Shown: positions 13,123 through 21,937 of the stretch, piece after piece
How the letters are laid out: each line of letters starts with the position of its first letter
Position numbering within the stretch: position 1 is the first letter of the stretch
DNA from: a virus
IMG/VR virus record: IMGVR_UViG_3300050821_024071
Span: 1 to 33,830 of that record
Direction: 5' to 3' (one strand)
Length of the DNA stretch: 33,830 nt
The notes under the pieces: generated by a model
What the model was told of the DNA's origin: nothing
Database searches by the model: none
The model's input: the letters and a program-made list of their open reading frames with translations, nothing else
Position numbers and translations under genes: made by a program

Positions 13123-14739
13123 ATGGAATTTATTCGTCTTAACATACCCCGTCCTCTCAAGATGGACGGCGGCTCAAGTACTCTCGCCACGCCGTCTGCC
13201 GACCTAGTACAAGCCTTACTTGGATTTCCTGCCGCCGCTGGCAAGCCAGTTACAAAGACTACCGCCATGCGAGTCGCAGCATTCTTGTCTGGCGTCAAGA
13301 TGCTGGCAAGCGACATCGCCAAGATGCCGCTAATTCTGCGTGAGACCAAGATAGTTAGTGGCCGTCAGAGCACTCAACCCGCCATCGAAGATCCTCTGTA
13401 TCCAATTTTGAAGGACTGCCCTAACGAGTGGCAGACCAGCTATCAGCTTCGTTGGTTCCTCGCTTCGCAACTCATCATGCAGGGCAATTGCTTCTGCCAG
13501 AAGATTACGGACCAAGCAGGCGACATCACCGCGTTGAATCCTCTGGATGCTTGGAATATGGCTCCGCATTGGGATCGCTCCGTTAATCCGCCTCGTTTGC
13601 TGTGGCGTCACTCGGACGGCCTGGGAAATGTGCGGGAGTTCAAACAGTCCGAGTTGTGGCACGTCACCAACGTCAACATCGAAGGCAACGGAGTTGCTGG
13701 CACGGCAATCATCGCACTCGCTAAGGAAGCCCTGAGCGTCCTGATGGCAGCGGAAGAAACAGCCGGACGCAACTTTGCGAACGGACTAGGCATGGGCGGA
13801 TTCATTTCATTCCCGCCTGAAACAGAACTGACCGAGCCGGAAGCTCAGAACGTTGTTGACACGTTGAAGAAGAATTTTTCGGGATCACAGAACGCTGGAA
13901 AGTTCTCAGTCATTCCCGGTGGCGGCAAATGGGAAAAGATGACCTTCAATGCGCAGGAATCCCAGTTGCTTGAGTCGCGCAAATGGAATGAACAGGAAGT
14001 TGTTCGCCTACTTGGCGGAGCGCCGCTGCTTGTGAAGCTCGGACTAGGAGAGCAGAACAGCACCTACGCGTCTAGCTCCGCATTCTTAGACGAGTACTTC
14101 AACACATCGTTGCTGCCGCACACCACAGCCATTGAGCAGTCCATCACACGTGACCTGATTCCTCAGCAGAAGCGCGGAAAGCTATACGCCAAGCACAGCG
14201 CCGACATCATTCTCAGAGGTTCGCCTAAAGAGCGTGCCGAGACGAACCAACTTCTTATCAACTCATGGCAGATGACGCCCAATGAAGCGCGGGCAATTGA
14301 AGATCGAGATTGGATTGAAGGCGGTGACTTTCTGAGCGGCCCTGCGAACAGTGCTGTCTTTGACCCTGAGCAACAGGAATTTTTCATCCCCGGCCAGAAA
14401 CCGCCTGAGCCTGACGGCGATGAGGGCGGCGATACAGAAACTAAGCCAGGGGAACAAGAACCTGACACGGCAGGAGATGGCGACGGTAACACCGCGCCTC
14501 CGATTAAGCCCACAAAGAAGCCGCAGCCCGATAAGGCAAAGGCTCGCCTACTCGCAATTGCCAACTCTCTGGCGGAGCGCGTCATGCGCAAGGAAGCCAA
14601 GGGCGGAATAGACGCGAAGTTCGTCGCCGAAGTGATGAGCGTGAGCATGGAACACGCACAAGAGTATGTCGCAATGCGCAGCAAGCTGAGCGACGAGGAA
14701 GCTCGTACAGCACTGATCGTGCTGGCACAGGGGGAATAA
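13123..14739 (+). CDS. Portal protein, HK97 family
   Basis: 538 aa. Residues about 45-400 match phage portals of the HK97 type: AAFLSGVKMLASDIAKMPL near the start, LMQGNCFCQ-like stem region (ASQLIMQGNCFCQ), LNPLDAW, a wing region with GLGMGGFISFP, and LLGGAPLLVKLGLGEQNSTYASS near the tunnel and clip. The last 130 residues are an acidic Pro/Gly linker (residues about 425-460) followed by a helical tail rich in Ala, Met and Glu. It forms the dodecameric DNA gate of the capsid vertex. GAAGGC precedes the ATG. The stop is two bases from the protease gene. Confidence 0.93.
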   Translation: MEFIRLNIPRPLKMDGGSSTLATPSADLVQALLGFPAAAGKPVTKTTAMRVAAFLSGVKMLASDIAKMPLILRETKIVSGRQSTQPAIEDPLYPILKDCPNEWQTSYQLRWFLASQLIMQGNCFCQKITDQAGDITALNPLDAWNMAPHWDRSVNPPRLLWRHSDGLGNVREFKQSELWHVTNVNIEGNGVAGTAIIALAKEALSVLMAAEETAGRNFANGLGMGGFISFPPETELTEPEAQNVVDTLKKNFSGSQNAGKFSVIPGGGKWEKMTFNAQESQLLESRKWNEQEVVRLLGGAPLLVKLGLGEQNSTYASSSAFLDEYFNTSLLPHTTAIEQSITRDLIPQQKRGKLYAKHSADIILRGSPKERAETNQLLINSWQMTPNEARAIEDRDWIEGGDFLSGPANSAVFDPEQQEFFIPGQKPPEPDGDEGGDTETKPGEQEPDTAGDGDGNTAPPIKPTKKPQPDKAKARLLAIANSLAERVMRKEAKGGIDAKFVAEVMSVSMEHAQEYVAMRSKLSDEEARTALIVLAQGE

Positions 14740-14741
14740 CG

Positions 14742-15476
14742 ATGATCGCACTACTACGCAAAGAAAAATTGCCAACAGCATTCAAATCGGAAGCCACAGC
14801 GGGTTCGCTGTCGGTCGAAATCTACGACGTGATTGGAGCCGATATTTTTGGCGAAGGCGTCACCGCCAGCGCCGTGAGCGCTGCCATCAACGGCGAAACT
14901 CCATACGACAGCATCACCGTCAGGCTCAACTCGCCGGGTGGCGATTTGTTCGAGGGCGTTGCCATCTACAACGTACTGAAGAACTCCGGTAAGCCCGTCA
15001 ATGTCGTGGTGGACGGACTCGCGGCTTCCGCTGCGTCCTTGATCGCTATGGCCGGGGACACGATCACGATGGGCGAAGGCAGCATGATGATGATTCACAA
15101 CGCAATGGCAATGGCCTTCGGTAACGCGGACGACTTCCGCAGGATGAGCGACACGCTGGATACCGTGAGCGCGTCAGCAGCGGACTTGTATGTTGGCCGC
15201 ACCAAGATGAAGAAGTCCGACGTGCTGGAGATGATGAGCGCAGAGACGTGGATGAGCGCGAAAGATGCTGTGAAGTACGGCTTCGCTACCGCCGTTCAGG
15301 GCAAAGGCAAGGTCAGCAACGCATTCGACCTCAGCAGCTTCAAGAACACTCCTGAAGAGTTGAAAGAGCAGGCCGAACCAGTCATTGAGGTCGAACCAGT
15401 TGTCGAACCCATCGTGGAAGACGACTACAAGATCGAACTGTTGCGCAAGCGTTTGGAAATTTCAAAGAGGAAGTAA
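14742..15476 (+). CDS. ClpP-like prohead protease
   Basis: 244 aa with a ClpP/crotonase fold: NSPGGDLFEG (oxyanion-loop region, residues 63-72), catalytic Ser96 in GLAASAAS, and His119 in MMMIHN. The third position is held by Glu168 in AETWMSA, as commonly seen in phage ClpP-type head proteases. It cleaves the capsid delta domain and probably the portal during head maturation. The C-terminal tail (EPVIEVEPVVEPIVEDD) is an acidic, repetitive linker. It lies next to the portal as usual, although its capsid substrate gene is upstream by two genes. Confidence 0.92.
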   Translation: MIALLRKEKLPTAFKSEATAGSLSVEIYDVIGADIFGEGVTASAVSAAINGETPYDSITVRLNSPGGDLFEGVAIYNVLKNSGKPVNVVVDGLAASAASLIAMAGDTITMGEGSMMMIHNAMAMAFGNADDFRRMSDTLDTVSASAADLYVGRTKMKKSDVLEMMSAETWMSAKDAVKYGFATAVQGKGKVSNAFDLSSFKNTPEELKEQAEPVIEVEPVVEPIVEDDYKIELLRKRLEISKRK

Positions 15477-15479
15477 CAA

Positions 15480-16199
15480 ATGTACGAAAAGATAGTGACC
15501 CCGAGAACCGTACCAGTCGTCACGCCGGAGCAGCTTGCTGCTTTCGGACGCTTTGACGTGCCTCAAAAGTATGCCACGGGGTCGTCTCCTCAAACTCTGA
15601 CCGCCGATTATGCTCTGCTTGAACTGTTCTTAGAGGCCGCAACGGACGAAGTGGAGACCTGTGCGGCTCAAGCCTGCCTTAACGAACAGATTTTGCTGAC
15701 CTTTGACTTCTTCCCCAACCAGCAAGACCCGCGCAACTTCCTCAACTACCAGTTGAGCTATGCGTACAACATCACGCCTTGGTGGTGGTTCGGATTTCCT
15801 CAAATGGACAGCATTGAGCTTGTCCGTCGCCCGGTTATCGTGCCTAGTGGCTCTCCCGTGACGAATACGGTCACGATTCAATACAACGACCAGAACGGAG
15901 CGTTGCAGACATTCGATTCGTCCGACTATTCCGTCCAGATGGACAAGATTTGCCTAAACGTGGGCAGCACGTGGCCACTCACGGACCGTCGCCAGGATTG
16001 CATCCAGATTACCTATTGGGCAGGCTTCAGCGCCGCCGACCCCACTCAAGTTCCTGCTCGTTTGCAGATGGCGATTCTGTTTCTAGCTAATCATTTCTGG
16101 GAAAACCGCAGCATCGTTGCCGTAGAACCCACGAGCGAAGTTCACATGACGCTCTGCAAGATGCTGAGTTCATTCCGCAGCATGAGGATACCCCGCTAA
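15480..16199 (+). CDS. Head-tail connector protein, gp6-like
   Basis: 239 aa, larger than the minimal gp6 family. Helical segments at the N-terminus (ADYALLELFLEAATDEVE) and C-terminus (ARLQMAILFLANHFWENRS) bracket a beta-rich middle with FDFFPNQQDPRN and IELVRRPV. The W(E/N)NR and helix pattern is typical of the HK97 gp6/SPP1 gp15 connector that stacks beneath the portal. It begins three bases after the protease gene and abuts the adaptor gene. Confidence 0.8.
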   Translation: MYEKIVTPRTVPVVTPEQLAAFGRFDVPQKYATGSSPQTLTADYALLELFLEAATDEVETCAAQACLNEQILLTFDFFPNQQDPRNFLNYQLSYAYNITPWWWFGFPQMDSIELVRRPVIVPSGSPVTNTVTIQYNDQNGALQTFDSSDYSVQMDKICLNVGSTWPLTDRRQDCIQITYWAGFSAADPTQVPARLQMAILFLANHFWENRSIVAVEPTSEVHMTLCKMLSSFRSMRIPR

Positions 16200-16577
16200 A
16201 TGCTGCCGAAGAAGCTCAGCACGGGAGTTCGCTACTTGAGTGCCTCGGCATTCAACTGCTACATCACGTTCGTTGACCCCGATGCTGGTCAGGCGAGCGA
16301 TGGCACGCCCAACGCCCCGGTTGTTGTCGCAAGCAACATCCATGCGAACGTGGCGCAATGGCGCGGCAAGGAAGTAGATAAGCCGCAGGAGCGCGTCGGA
16401 CAGTCGAGCTACAAGATGATTATTCGTTATCCCAAAACCTATGCGGTCAACGCGGGAATGCAGATTCAGTTTCGCAGCCAGCTGCATGAAATTGAAAGTA
16501 TCTCCGATCCCGATGGACAACAGGTTGAGCTTCATCTTTGGACTTGGGTCAACAACGATGCGGCAGGTACCAGCTAA
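16200..16577 (+). CDS. Head-tail adaptor (head closure) protein
   Basis: 125 aa, starting on the base after the connector stop. The sequence is beta-barrel-like with WRGKEVDKPQERVGQSSYKMIIRYPKTYAVNAGMQI compressed around the centre and HEIESISDPDGQQVEL near the end, the typical pattern of the Phage_H_T_join/SPP1 gp16 family. It seals the DNA channel and makes the platform for the tail. The stop overlaps the next ATG by one base (TAATG). Confidence 0.78.
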   Translation: MLPKKLSTGVRYLSASAFNCYITFVDPDAGQASDGTPNAPVVVASNIHANVAQWRGKEVDKPQERVGQSSYKMIIRYPKTYAVNAGMQIQFRSQLHEIESISDPDGQQVELHLWTWVNNDAAGTS

Positions 16578-17101
16578 TGAGTATCGAACAGGGATTGTTT
16601 CAACTCATTCAAACGGATGCGACGGTCAGTTCCCTGGTCAACATGGCTCAGGGCAAAGGATTGTACTGGATATTGGCACCGAAGGGTTCCGTGTATCCGC
16701 AAATCGTGCTCAGCCGCGTGGCGACAAGTGATGTCTACACGTTCAAGGGCGCAACGGGTTTCAGAAACGCATTGTTCCAAGTTGATTGCTACGCCTCGCT
16801 GTACTACCCGAGCCGTGCGATAGCAGATGCCGTTCGCGGACTTTTGCAATCTTATGTAGGGACCCTTGCGGATACGGATTTAACTTCCGTAGCGGCTGTG
16901 CTCACAACGAAGGACTGGGACATGCCCTACGAAGAGGGGGCAACAGGTTTCGTGTTCCGCTCAATGTTGGAGTTCAGAGTTTGGTACAGCGAAGTTGGAG
17001 TGATTGACGGGGGGACGTTCGGTTCTATGGACACCCTGCTAATAGACGGCGGTTCGTTTTCGTCAAGCGACGCCGGAAGAATAGACGGCGGGAGCTTTTA
17101 A
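16577..17101 (+). CDS. Tail terminator/completion protein, DUF3168 type, with IDGG repeats
   Basis: 174 aa from the TAATG overlap. Residues 1-137 match the DUF3168 (gp17-like) tail terminator: EQGLFQLIQTDATVSSLV, a beta core, ALFQVDCYASLYYPSRAIADAVRGLL, and FVFRSMLEFRVWYSE at the end. It caps the tail tube and joins it to the head. The C-terminus carries an unusual extension: IDGG(T/S)F at three positions (17003, 17042, 17081), exactly 39 bases apart, a 13-residue repeat. The stop overlaps the fibre gene start. Confidence 0.72.
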   Translation: MSIEQGLFQLIQTDATVSSLVNMAQGKGLYWILAPKGSVYPQIVLSRVATSDVYTFKGATGFRNALFQVDCYASLYYPSRAIADAVRGLLQSYVGTLADTDLTSVAAVLTTKDWDMPYEEGATGFVFRSMLEFRVWYSEVGVIDGGTFGSMDTLLIDGGSFSSSDAGRIDGGSF

Positions 17102-20100
17102 TGTCTCAGACATACACAATTGAACTAAAGCGGGGCTTGTTCGCAAATCTTCCCGCATCGGGCAGCCTCGGTGAGCCTTACTTCTGTACGGACACGGGTC
17201 AACTGTTCATCTGGAACGGCTCCGCGATGGCGCAGATTTCCGTCAACATTCCCGTCACGTCCGTATTCAGTCGCACTGGAACGATCACGGCTCAATCTGG
17301 TGATTACGGTGCCTTCTACGATGTACTCGGCGCGGCGGCCACGGCTCAATCCAACGCCGAAACCTTTGCTACGTCACAGGGCTACGTTACTGCTTCTACC
17401 GCTCCAGTGAGGTCCGTGTTTGGTCGCACAGGAATCATCACGGCACAAAGCGGCGACTATTCATATTCGCAGATCAGCGGCACACCAACTCTGCCGCAAA
17501 ATGAACCAGCAGTCGCTCACAACTTTCTGACAGCCTACAACTCCACAACCGGAGCATTCACACAGGCTCAGCCTTCGTACTCGGATATTTCAGGCACGCC
17601 ACAATTGGCACAATCTTTCTCCCCGGTAGCGGGTGAGTTTCTCACAGGCTACACGGCAAGCACGGGCGTCTTCACCGCTGCTACACCTTCGTATCCCGTG
17701 ATTTCGGTTTTCGGTCGCACGGGTACGGTCACGGCTGCAACTAACGATTACAGCTTCAGCCAGATCAGCGGCTCCGTGGCCGCAAGCCAGCTTCCGAATC
17801 CCTCGGCTTCCACCCTTGGCGGCGTGGAATCCATCGCCGCAGTCGCTCACAACTTCTTGACTGGTATCTCGACCTCAGGCGTTCCTAGTCAGGCTCAGCC
17901 TGCATTCACCGACATCTCTGGTACGGCGACATCCGCTCAACTTCCTGCGGCTACAAACTCCGCACAGGGCGCAATCGAACTCAACACCGATCTTGGCGGC
18001 ACAGCAACGGCTCCCCAAGTCGTGAGCACACATTTGGGTTCCCCGCTCCCCGTCAACCAAGGCGGAACGGGAACCACATCTCCGGCAATCGTCGCGGGTA
18101 CTGGTGTGACCGTTAGCGGTAGCTGGCCGAATCAAACCGTCAACGCAACATTGAACCAAGTCGTTCAGTCTGGCCTCATGGCCGAGTACCGCATCCTCGC
18201 TTCCGAGACTGTTGCCTCACTAGTGGATTACAGCGGTAACGGAAACGGCGCGACCGGAACCGTAGGTACGGCTCCGACGATTATCAGCGGCTCAGGCGGC
18301 ATTCAGTGCAATGCCAACGGCGCTGTAAGCCTGCCGTCCGCTTTGAACTCCGCGCTGACCATCATGGTCGTGGCGGGTTTCCAGCCGAGCGCAACCACGC
18401 AGTACACCAGTGGAACGCCTGCGGCATCAATCGCTCAAGCGTTGGTTCAGGGAACTAACTCCTCACACGCTATCGTGATGGAGTTGCTCGCACTTCAAGC
18501 CAATAACGGCGTCACGACCACAGCCAGCTTGCAGACTCTATTCGGCGGCTACCGTCCCGCAACACTCAACCAAACCGCAACTAACAACGGCTTCAACACG
18601 ATGACTGAGGGCTGTTTCGCTGGACTCGGAAGCCTTGCCCTGACTCTTGGTGCCTCCGACCAGTGGTACATCAACGGCGTCGCCATCCCGCAGACTCTAT
18701 CTTCCGCATCCGCTGGTCAACAGACTACGGGTAACTTCCAGCTTGGCGGTTGCGCTGCAAACACTGGACAGACTCTCGTCAGCTATTTCCAAGGGCAAAT
18801 CTATTACGTGCTGTTTTATAACCGTGCGCTCTCGGCATCGGAAGTCGTCGCCAACCATAACGTCATGCTCAATGCTTTGGCAGCACGCGGCGTGAACTTC
18901 TCACCTGCGATTGCCACCAGCGACACCCGTCCTCAGATCGTTACGATGGGCGACTCAATTACGGCGGGTGTAGGGGCTGGTGGAAATGCGCCATTCCCCG
19001 TGTATCTTGGTATTCCGCTCACCGGACTCCCCTACACACCCGCGATTGAAAACCAAGGCATCGGTGGTTCGACGGCAGCAGCGAGATATGCATACGGAAA
19101 CATTGACGTTGACTCGCTGTATCGTCCGGGTGCGATTGCGAACGTCTTCACGTATTGGCTGGGAACCAACGACAACAACCAAGCGGTCACCGATTGGGGA
19201 CTGACCCGAGACTACTTGCTCCAGCGCAAGGCGAAGGGCTTCAAAGCCATCCCTATTTCAATGATTTCCCGCACTACCGAGGACGCCTATAAGGACGCAC
19301 TGAATCCACTGATCCGCACCACTTGGAAAGAGTATGCAGATGGTTTCTGCGATATGGCTGCGAACCCAAACTTGGGTGCTGATGGAGCGTATGCGAACAC
19401 AACCTATTTCAGCGGAGACCAAGTTCACCCCACACAACTTAGCTACACAAGTGTTATCGCTCCGCTCGTGAACGCTGCGATTGCCCGTGTCTACGGCAAA
19501 CGCGACTTCTCGTCCGCACGCACTGTCGTGGCTCCATCCGGCATCGCAAACACTGGCGGTGCCACATTCGGCGTCAGCGGATTCAACTACGCAAGTCTGT
19601 CCATCGGAACCGTCGCCGAAAGCGAAGTGATTTACTTCGTGGCGCAGGGCAACGCTACCCCGACTTGGGTCAACGACAGTTTGGGGAACCAATACTTCAA
19701 CATCGCAAACACGTCAAACGGCGGCTCGGTTTGGGGCACGCGAACTATTCGTCCGGGCACCTGCTTTATCAACGTGTTCTATGCTGGGGGAATCCCGAAC
19801 TCAATTTTCCGTGGTTCATGGGCGAAATATTCAGGCGTTGGAAACTTCGGAGCGGAATCAGTTGCAAGCAACAACGCCGGATCGGGCACGACGATGACAG
19901 GCGGAGCGGTAACTCCGGCTGAAAACAACTGCTTGGTTCTCGGTATCGGCTCGACGGGATTTTCAGCGGCTTCGGTTGCGGCATCCGGCAGCTACACACT
20001 ACGAGCGTCTACTGCTAACTCGTGGATTGTTGAGTTTGTTCAAAGCTCAGCCGGAGCTACGACCCCGACAGCTACGAACTCCAACTCTTTGACCGCCTAT

Positions 20101-20637
20101 GGCATGACTTCAGTAGTGCTAGAGCCAGCGCCAAGCGGACTAGTGTATTTGACCGACACCGATGTATGCGTCAACGCCAATCCCGCTTCCGCAAGTGTGA
20201 CGCTCCAGCTTCCGACCGCAGTAGGCATGACGGGTCAGACAGTCAGCATCAAGAACGTCCAGACGAGTGGTGCCAACACCGTGACCGTTGTTCCCAAGGC
20301 TTGGCAGATTAAGTCTGTCACTGGAAATGGAACTACCGTCACTTATACGGTGGACAACACCTACAGCCTAGCTGCGGGTCAGAGCGTGACGACCACGGGA
20401 TGCACCACGGGCGGATTCAACGGCACGTTTACGGTGGCAACGGTTCCGAGCACCACGACCTTCACGGTTACGAACTCCACCAACGCAGCGGAAACCGAAC
20501 CGTACACGGCTCAGTACATCAACGAGTTGATCGACGGTGGGCCAAGCGACACCGTTGCCAACAAGGCCGCTGCGGTCTATCAGAGCGTTTTTGTCGGCAA
20601 CAGCACTGGCGGCGCGAACTGGGTGAGGATTCAATAA
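17101..20637 (+). CDS. Tail fibre/adhesin with lectin-like and SGNH-esterase domains
   Basis: 1178 aa. The N-terminal 240 residues hold three copies of the fibre motif V-F-(G/S)-R-T-G-x-(I/V)-T-A ending in (G/N)DY (coding from about 17269, 17413 and 17701), with SQISG/DISGT linkers. Residues about 365-600 look like a concanavalin-type lectin (LVDYSGNGNGATG, YYVLFYNRALSASEV). An SGNH hydrolase follows: GDSITAG with Ser619, GIGGSTAA, GTND with Asn690, and DQVHP with Asp773 and His776. All catalytic residues are present, so it may deacetylate surface polysaccharide. Residues about 800-1050 are a further beta domain, and the end is beta-repeat (TVTYTVDNTYSLAAGQ). It is placed in the head-tail joining region, where fibres are not usually found. 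Confidence 0.85.
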   Translation: MSQTYTIELKRGLFANLPASGSLGEPYFCTDTGQLFIWNGSAMAQISVNIPVTSVFSRTGTITAQSGDYGAFYDVLGAAATAQSNAETFATSQGYVTASTAPVRSVFGRTGIITAQSGDYSYSQISGTPTLPQNEPAVAHNFLTAYNSTTGAFTQAQPSYSDISGTPQLAQSFSPVAGEFLTGYTASTGVFTAATPSYPVISVFGRTGTVTAATNDYSFSQISGSVAASQLPNPSASTLGGVESIAAVAHNFLTGISTSGVPSQAQPAFTDISGTATSAQLPAATNSAQGAIELNTDLGGTATAPQVVSTHLGSPLPVNQGGTGTTSPAIVAGTGVTVSGSWPNQTVNATLNQVVQSGLMAEYRILASETVASLVDYSGNGNGATGTVGTAPTIISGSGGIQCNANGAVSLPSALNSALTIMVVAGFQPSATTQYTSGTPAASIAQALVQGTNSSHAIVMELLALQANNGVTTTASLQTLFGGYRPATLNQTATNNGFNTMTEGCFAGLGSLALTLGASDQWYINGVAIPQTLSSASAGQQTTGNFQLGGCAANTGQTLVSYFQGQIYYVLFYNRALSASEVVANHNVMLNALAARGVNFSPAIATSDTRPQIVTMGDSITAGVGAGGNAPFPVYLGIPLTGLPYTPAIENQGIGGSTAAARYAYGNIDVDSLYRPGAIANVFTYWLGTNDNNQAVTDWGLTRDYLLQRKAKGFKAIPISMISRTTEDAYKDALNPLIRTTWKEYADGFCDMAANPNLGADGAYANTTYFSGDQVHPTQLSYTSVIAPLVNAAIARVYGKRDFSSARTVVAPSGIANTGGATFGVSGFNYASLSIGTVAESEVIYFVAQGNATPTWVNDSLGNQYFNIANTSNGGSVWGTRTIRPGTCFINVFYAGGIPNSIFRGSWAKYSGVGNFGAESVASNNAGSGTTMTGGAVTPAENNCLVLGIGSTGFSAASVAASGSYTLRASTANSWIVEFVQSSAGATTPTATNSNSLTAYGMTSVVLEPAPSGLVYLTDTDVCVNANPASASVTLQLPTAVGMTGQTVSIKNVQTSGANTVTVVPKAWQIKSVTGNGTTVTYTVDNTYSLAAGQSVTTTGCTTGGFNGTFTVATVPSTTTFTVTNSTNAAETEPYTAQYINELIDGGPSDTVANKAAAVYQSVFVGNSTGGANWVRIQ

Positions 20638-20662
20638 TTCGGACTTTCAAACCTCTAAGTAG
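20631..20662 (+). repeat. 32-bp imperfect direct repeat, copy 2
   Basis: Second copy of the sequence at 13023-13054 (26 of 32 identical), overlapping the stop codon of the fibre gene. It starts a 173-base gap that separates the fibre from the gp10-like gene. Confidence 0.45.
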
Positions 20663-20810
20663 CAAGTGAATATCGCAAGTCGAACACAGGGCAGAAGCAA
20701 TTCCGCCTAAGACGAAGACCAGCTAATTTATGACCATTGCGGTCATGGCGCACTTGTGCGTCAAGCTCTTCCCTCCCTGCGTTCCTTGTCCATTCACTTC
20801 TAAAGGATTT

Positions 20811-21206
20811 ATGCCCATCGAAATCGAAGGTCTGGCCGATCTATCCAAGATGCTGACGGAGCTTACTCCGCAAGCAGCCAAGCGTTACCTGTCTCGCTGC
20901 GCAGAACCAGCCGCTCAAGTAGTTCTCGATGCGATGGCTCAGACAGTTCCCGTGGGAGTTGGCATTCTCGAAGAGGAGTTGGGCTGGCAGAAGAAGTGGG
21001 CAAACAGCGGAGACGAAACCACGATGGAAATCAACATCGGCCCGTTGAAACCCGCATTCTGGGGATCGTTTCAAGAATTTGGGACAGCTACACAACCCGC
21101 ACAGCACTGGATGGGACGTGCGTGGGAAGGCTGCCGTGATCAGTGCCTGGACGTATTCGCAACTGAGGCGATTGGTCTATTGCAGGATTTGGAGAACAGA
21201 AAGTAA
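20811..21206 (+). CDS. HK97 gp10-like tail-joining protein
   Basis: 131 aa from the ATG at 20811, which has AAAGGA just upstream; an upstream in-frame ATG at 20730 would add an unrelated, Cys-rich extension. The sequence MPIEIEGLADLSKMLTEL, then AAEPAAQVVLDAMAQTVPVG-like and FQEFGTATQPAQHWMGRAWEG, is the classical gp10/HK97 tail-component pattern (I-x-G-x-x-E/D-L; E-F-G-T-x-x-x-P-A-x-x-x-x-R). It works at the head-tail junction. Its stop overlaps the glycosyltransferase start (TAATG). Confidence 0.82.
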   Translation: MPIEIEGLADLSKMLTELTPQAAKRYLSRCAEPAAQVVLDAMAQTVPVGVGILEEELGWQKKWANSGDETTMEINIGPLKPAFWGSFQEFGTATQPAQHWMGRAWEGCRDQCLDVFATEAIGLLQDLENRK

Positions 21207-21904
21207 TGCTCCCAAGCGTAAGCGTGGTCATGCCAGTCGGCTATGGCGACAAGTATTTCGCGGTAGCTCTGAATTGTTTTTTGAATCAGACGTATGACCT
21301 GTTGTACGACGGGCAGCTTGAAATCGTGGTGGTGGATAACAGCGACAAGCCGATCAGACATCTGCTACCGGACGATGAACGAATCAAGTACCACCGCCGC
21401 GAGCGGATGTCAGTGGGCGCACTTAGAAACGTGGGCACGAAGTTGGCAACGGGAGAAATTTGTTTCTCTGGCGATGAGGATGACTGGTCAAGCGCAGACC
21501 GCATTGCGGAGCAAGTTGACAGGCTCGTCGGTTCGGGGAAAAGCGTCACTGGGTTTCACAACTTGCTCTATTGGGACACAGCGATAGAGAAGGCTCACAA
21601 GTATTTTTACGAGGTGTCCGGCAGAAATCATCCGCCGTATGCGATGGGAACGAGTCAGTGTTACCTCAAGTCTTGGTGGGCGAAGTATCCGTTTCCCGAA
21701 GGCCAGAGGGCAGAAGATTTTGGATTTCAGCAAGAGGCGTTGCATCGCAGTCAGCTTGATAGCACCGACTGCGGGCAACTATGCGTAGCACGAGCGCACA
21801 GGGATTCACAGTGTCCACCGCAATTCGGACACAAACAGTTTCCGGCGGTCAGCAACAATGATCTGCCCAAAGAGTTCTTCGATGCCATCGGCGTCGAGAA
21901 GTAG
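21206..21904 (+). CDS. GT2-family glycosyltransferase
   Basis: 232 aa. The GT-A fold is recognisable: VSVVMPVGYGD at the N-terminus, ALNCFLNQTYD, VVVDNSD (Asp44, nucleotide contact), MSVGALRNVGTKLATGE, and the metal-binding GDEDDWSS (Asp90-Asp93). The acceptor side has SQCYLKSWWAK and QRAEDFGFQQEAL, the ED motif usual in GT2. There is no membrane segment. It would transfer a sugar from a nucleotide donor to an unknown acceptor: a virion protein, host surface glycan, or modified DNA base. Start-stop overlap with the gp10-like gene places it firmly in the tail operon, an unusual position. Confidence 0.82.
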   Translation: MLPSVSVVMPVGYGDKYFAVALNCFLNQTYDLLYDGQLEIVVVDNSDKPIRHLLPDDERIKYHRRERMSVGALRNVGTKLATGEICFSGDEDDWSSADRIAEQVDRLVGSGKSVTGFHNLLYWDTAIEKAHKYFYEVSGRNHPPYAMGTSQCYLKSWWAKYPFPEGQRAEDFGFQQEALHRSQLDSTDCGQLCVARAHRDSQCPPQFGHKQFPAVSNNDLPKEFFDAIGVEK

Positions 21905-21937
21905 TAAAGCCCTAACCGGGCAAAAGGAAATAAATAT

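Noticed and set aside
20730-20810. An upstream in-frame start of the gp10-like gene
   Set aside because: The added 27 residues are Cys/Pro-rich and unrelated to the family, while AAAGGA precedes the ATG at 20811.
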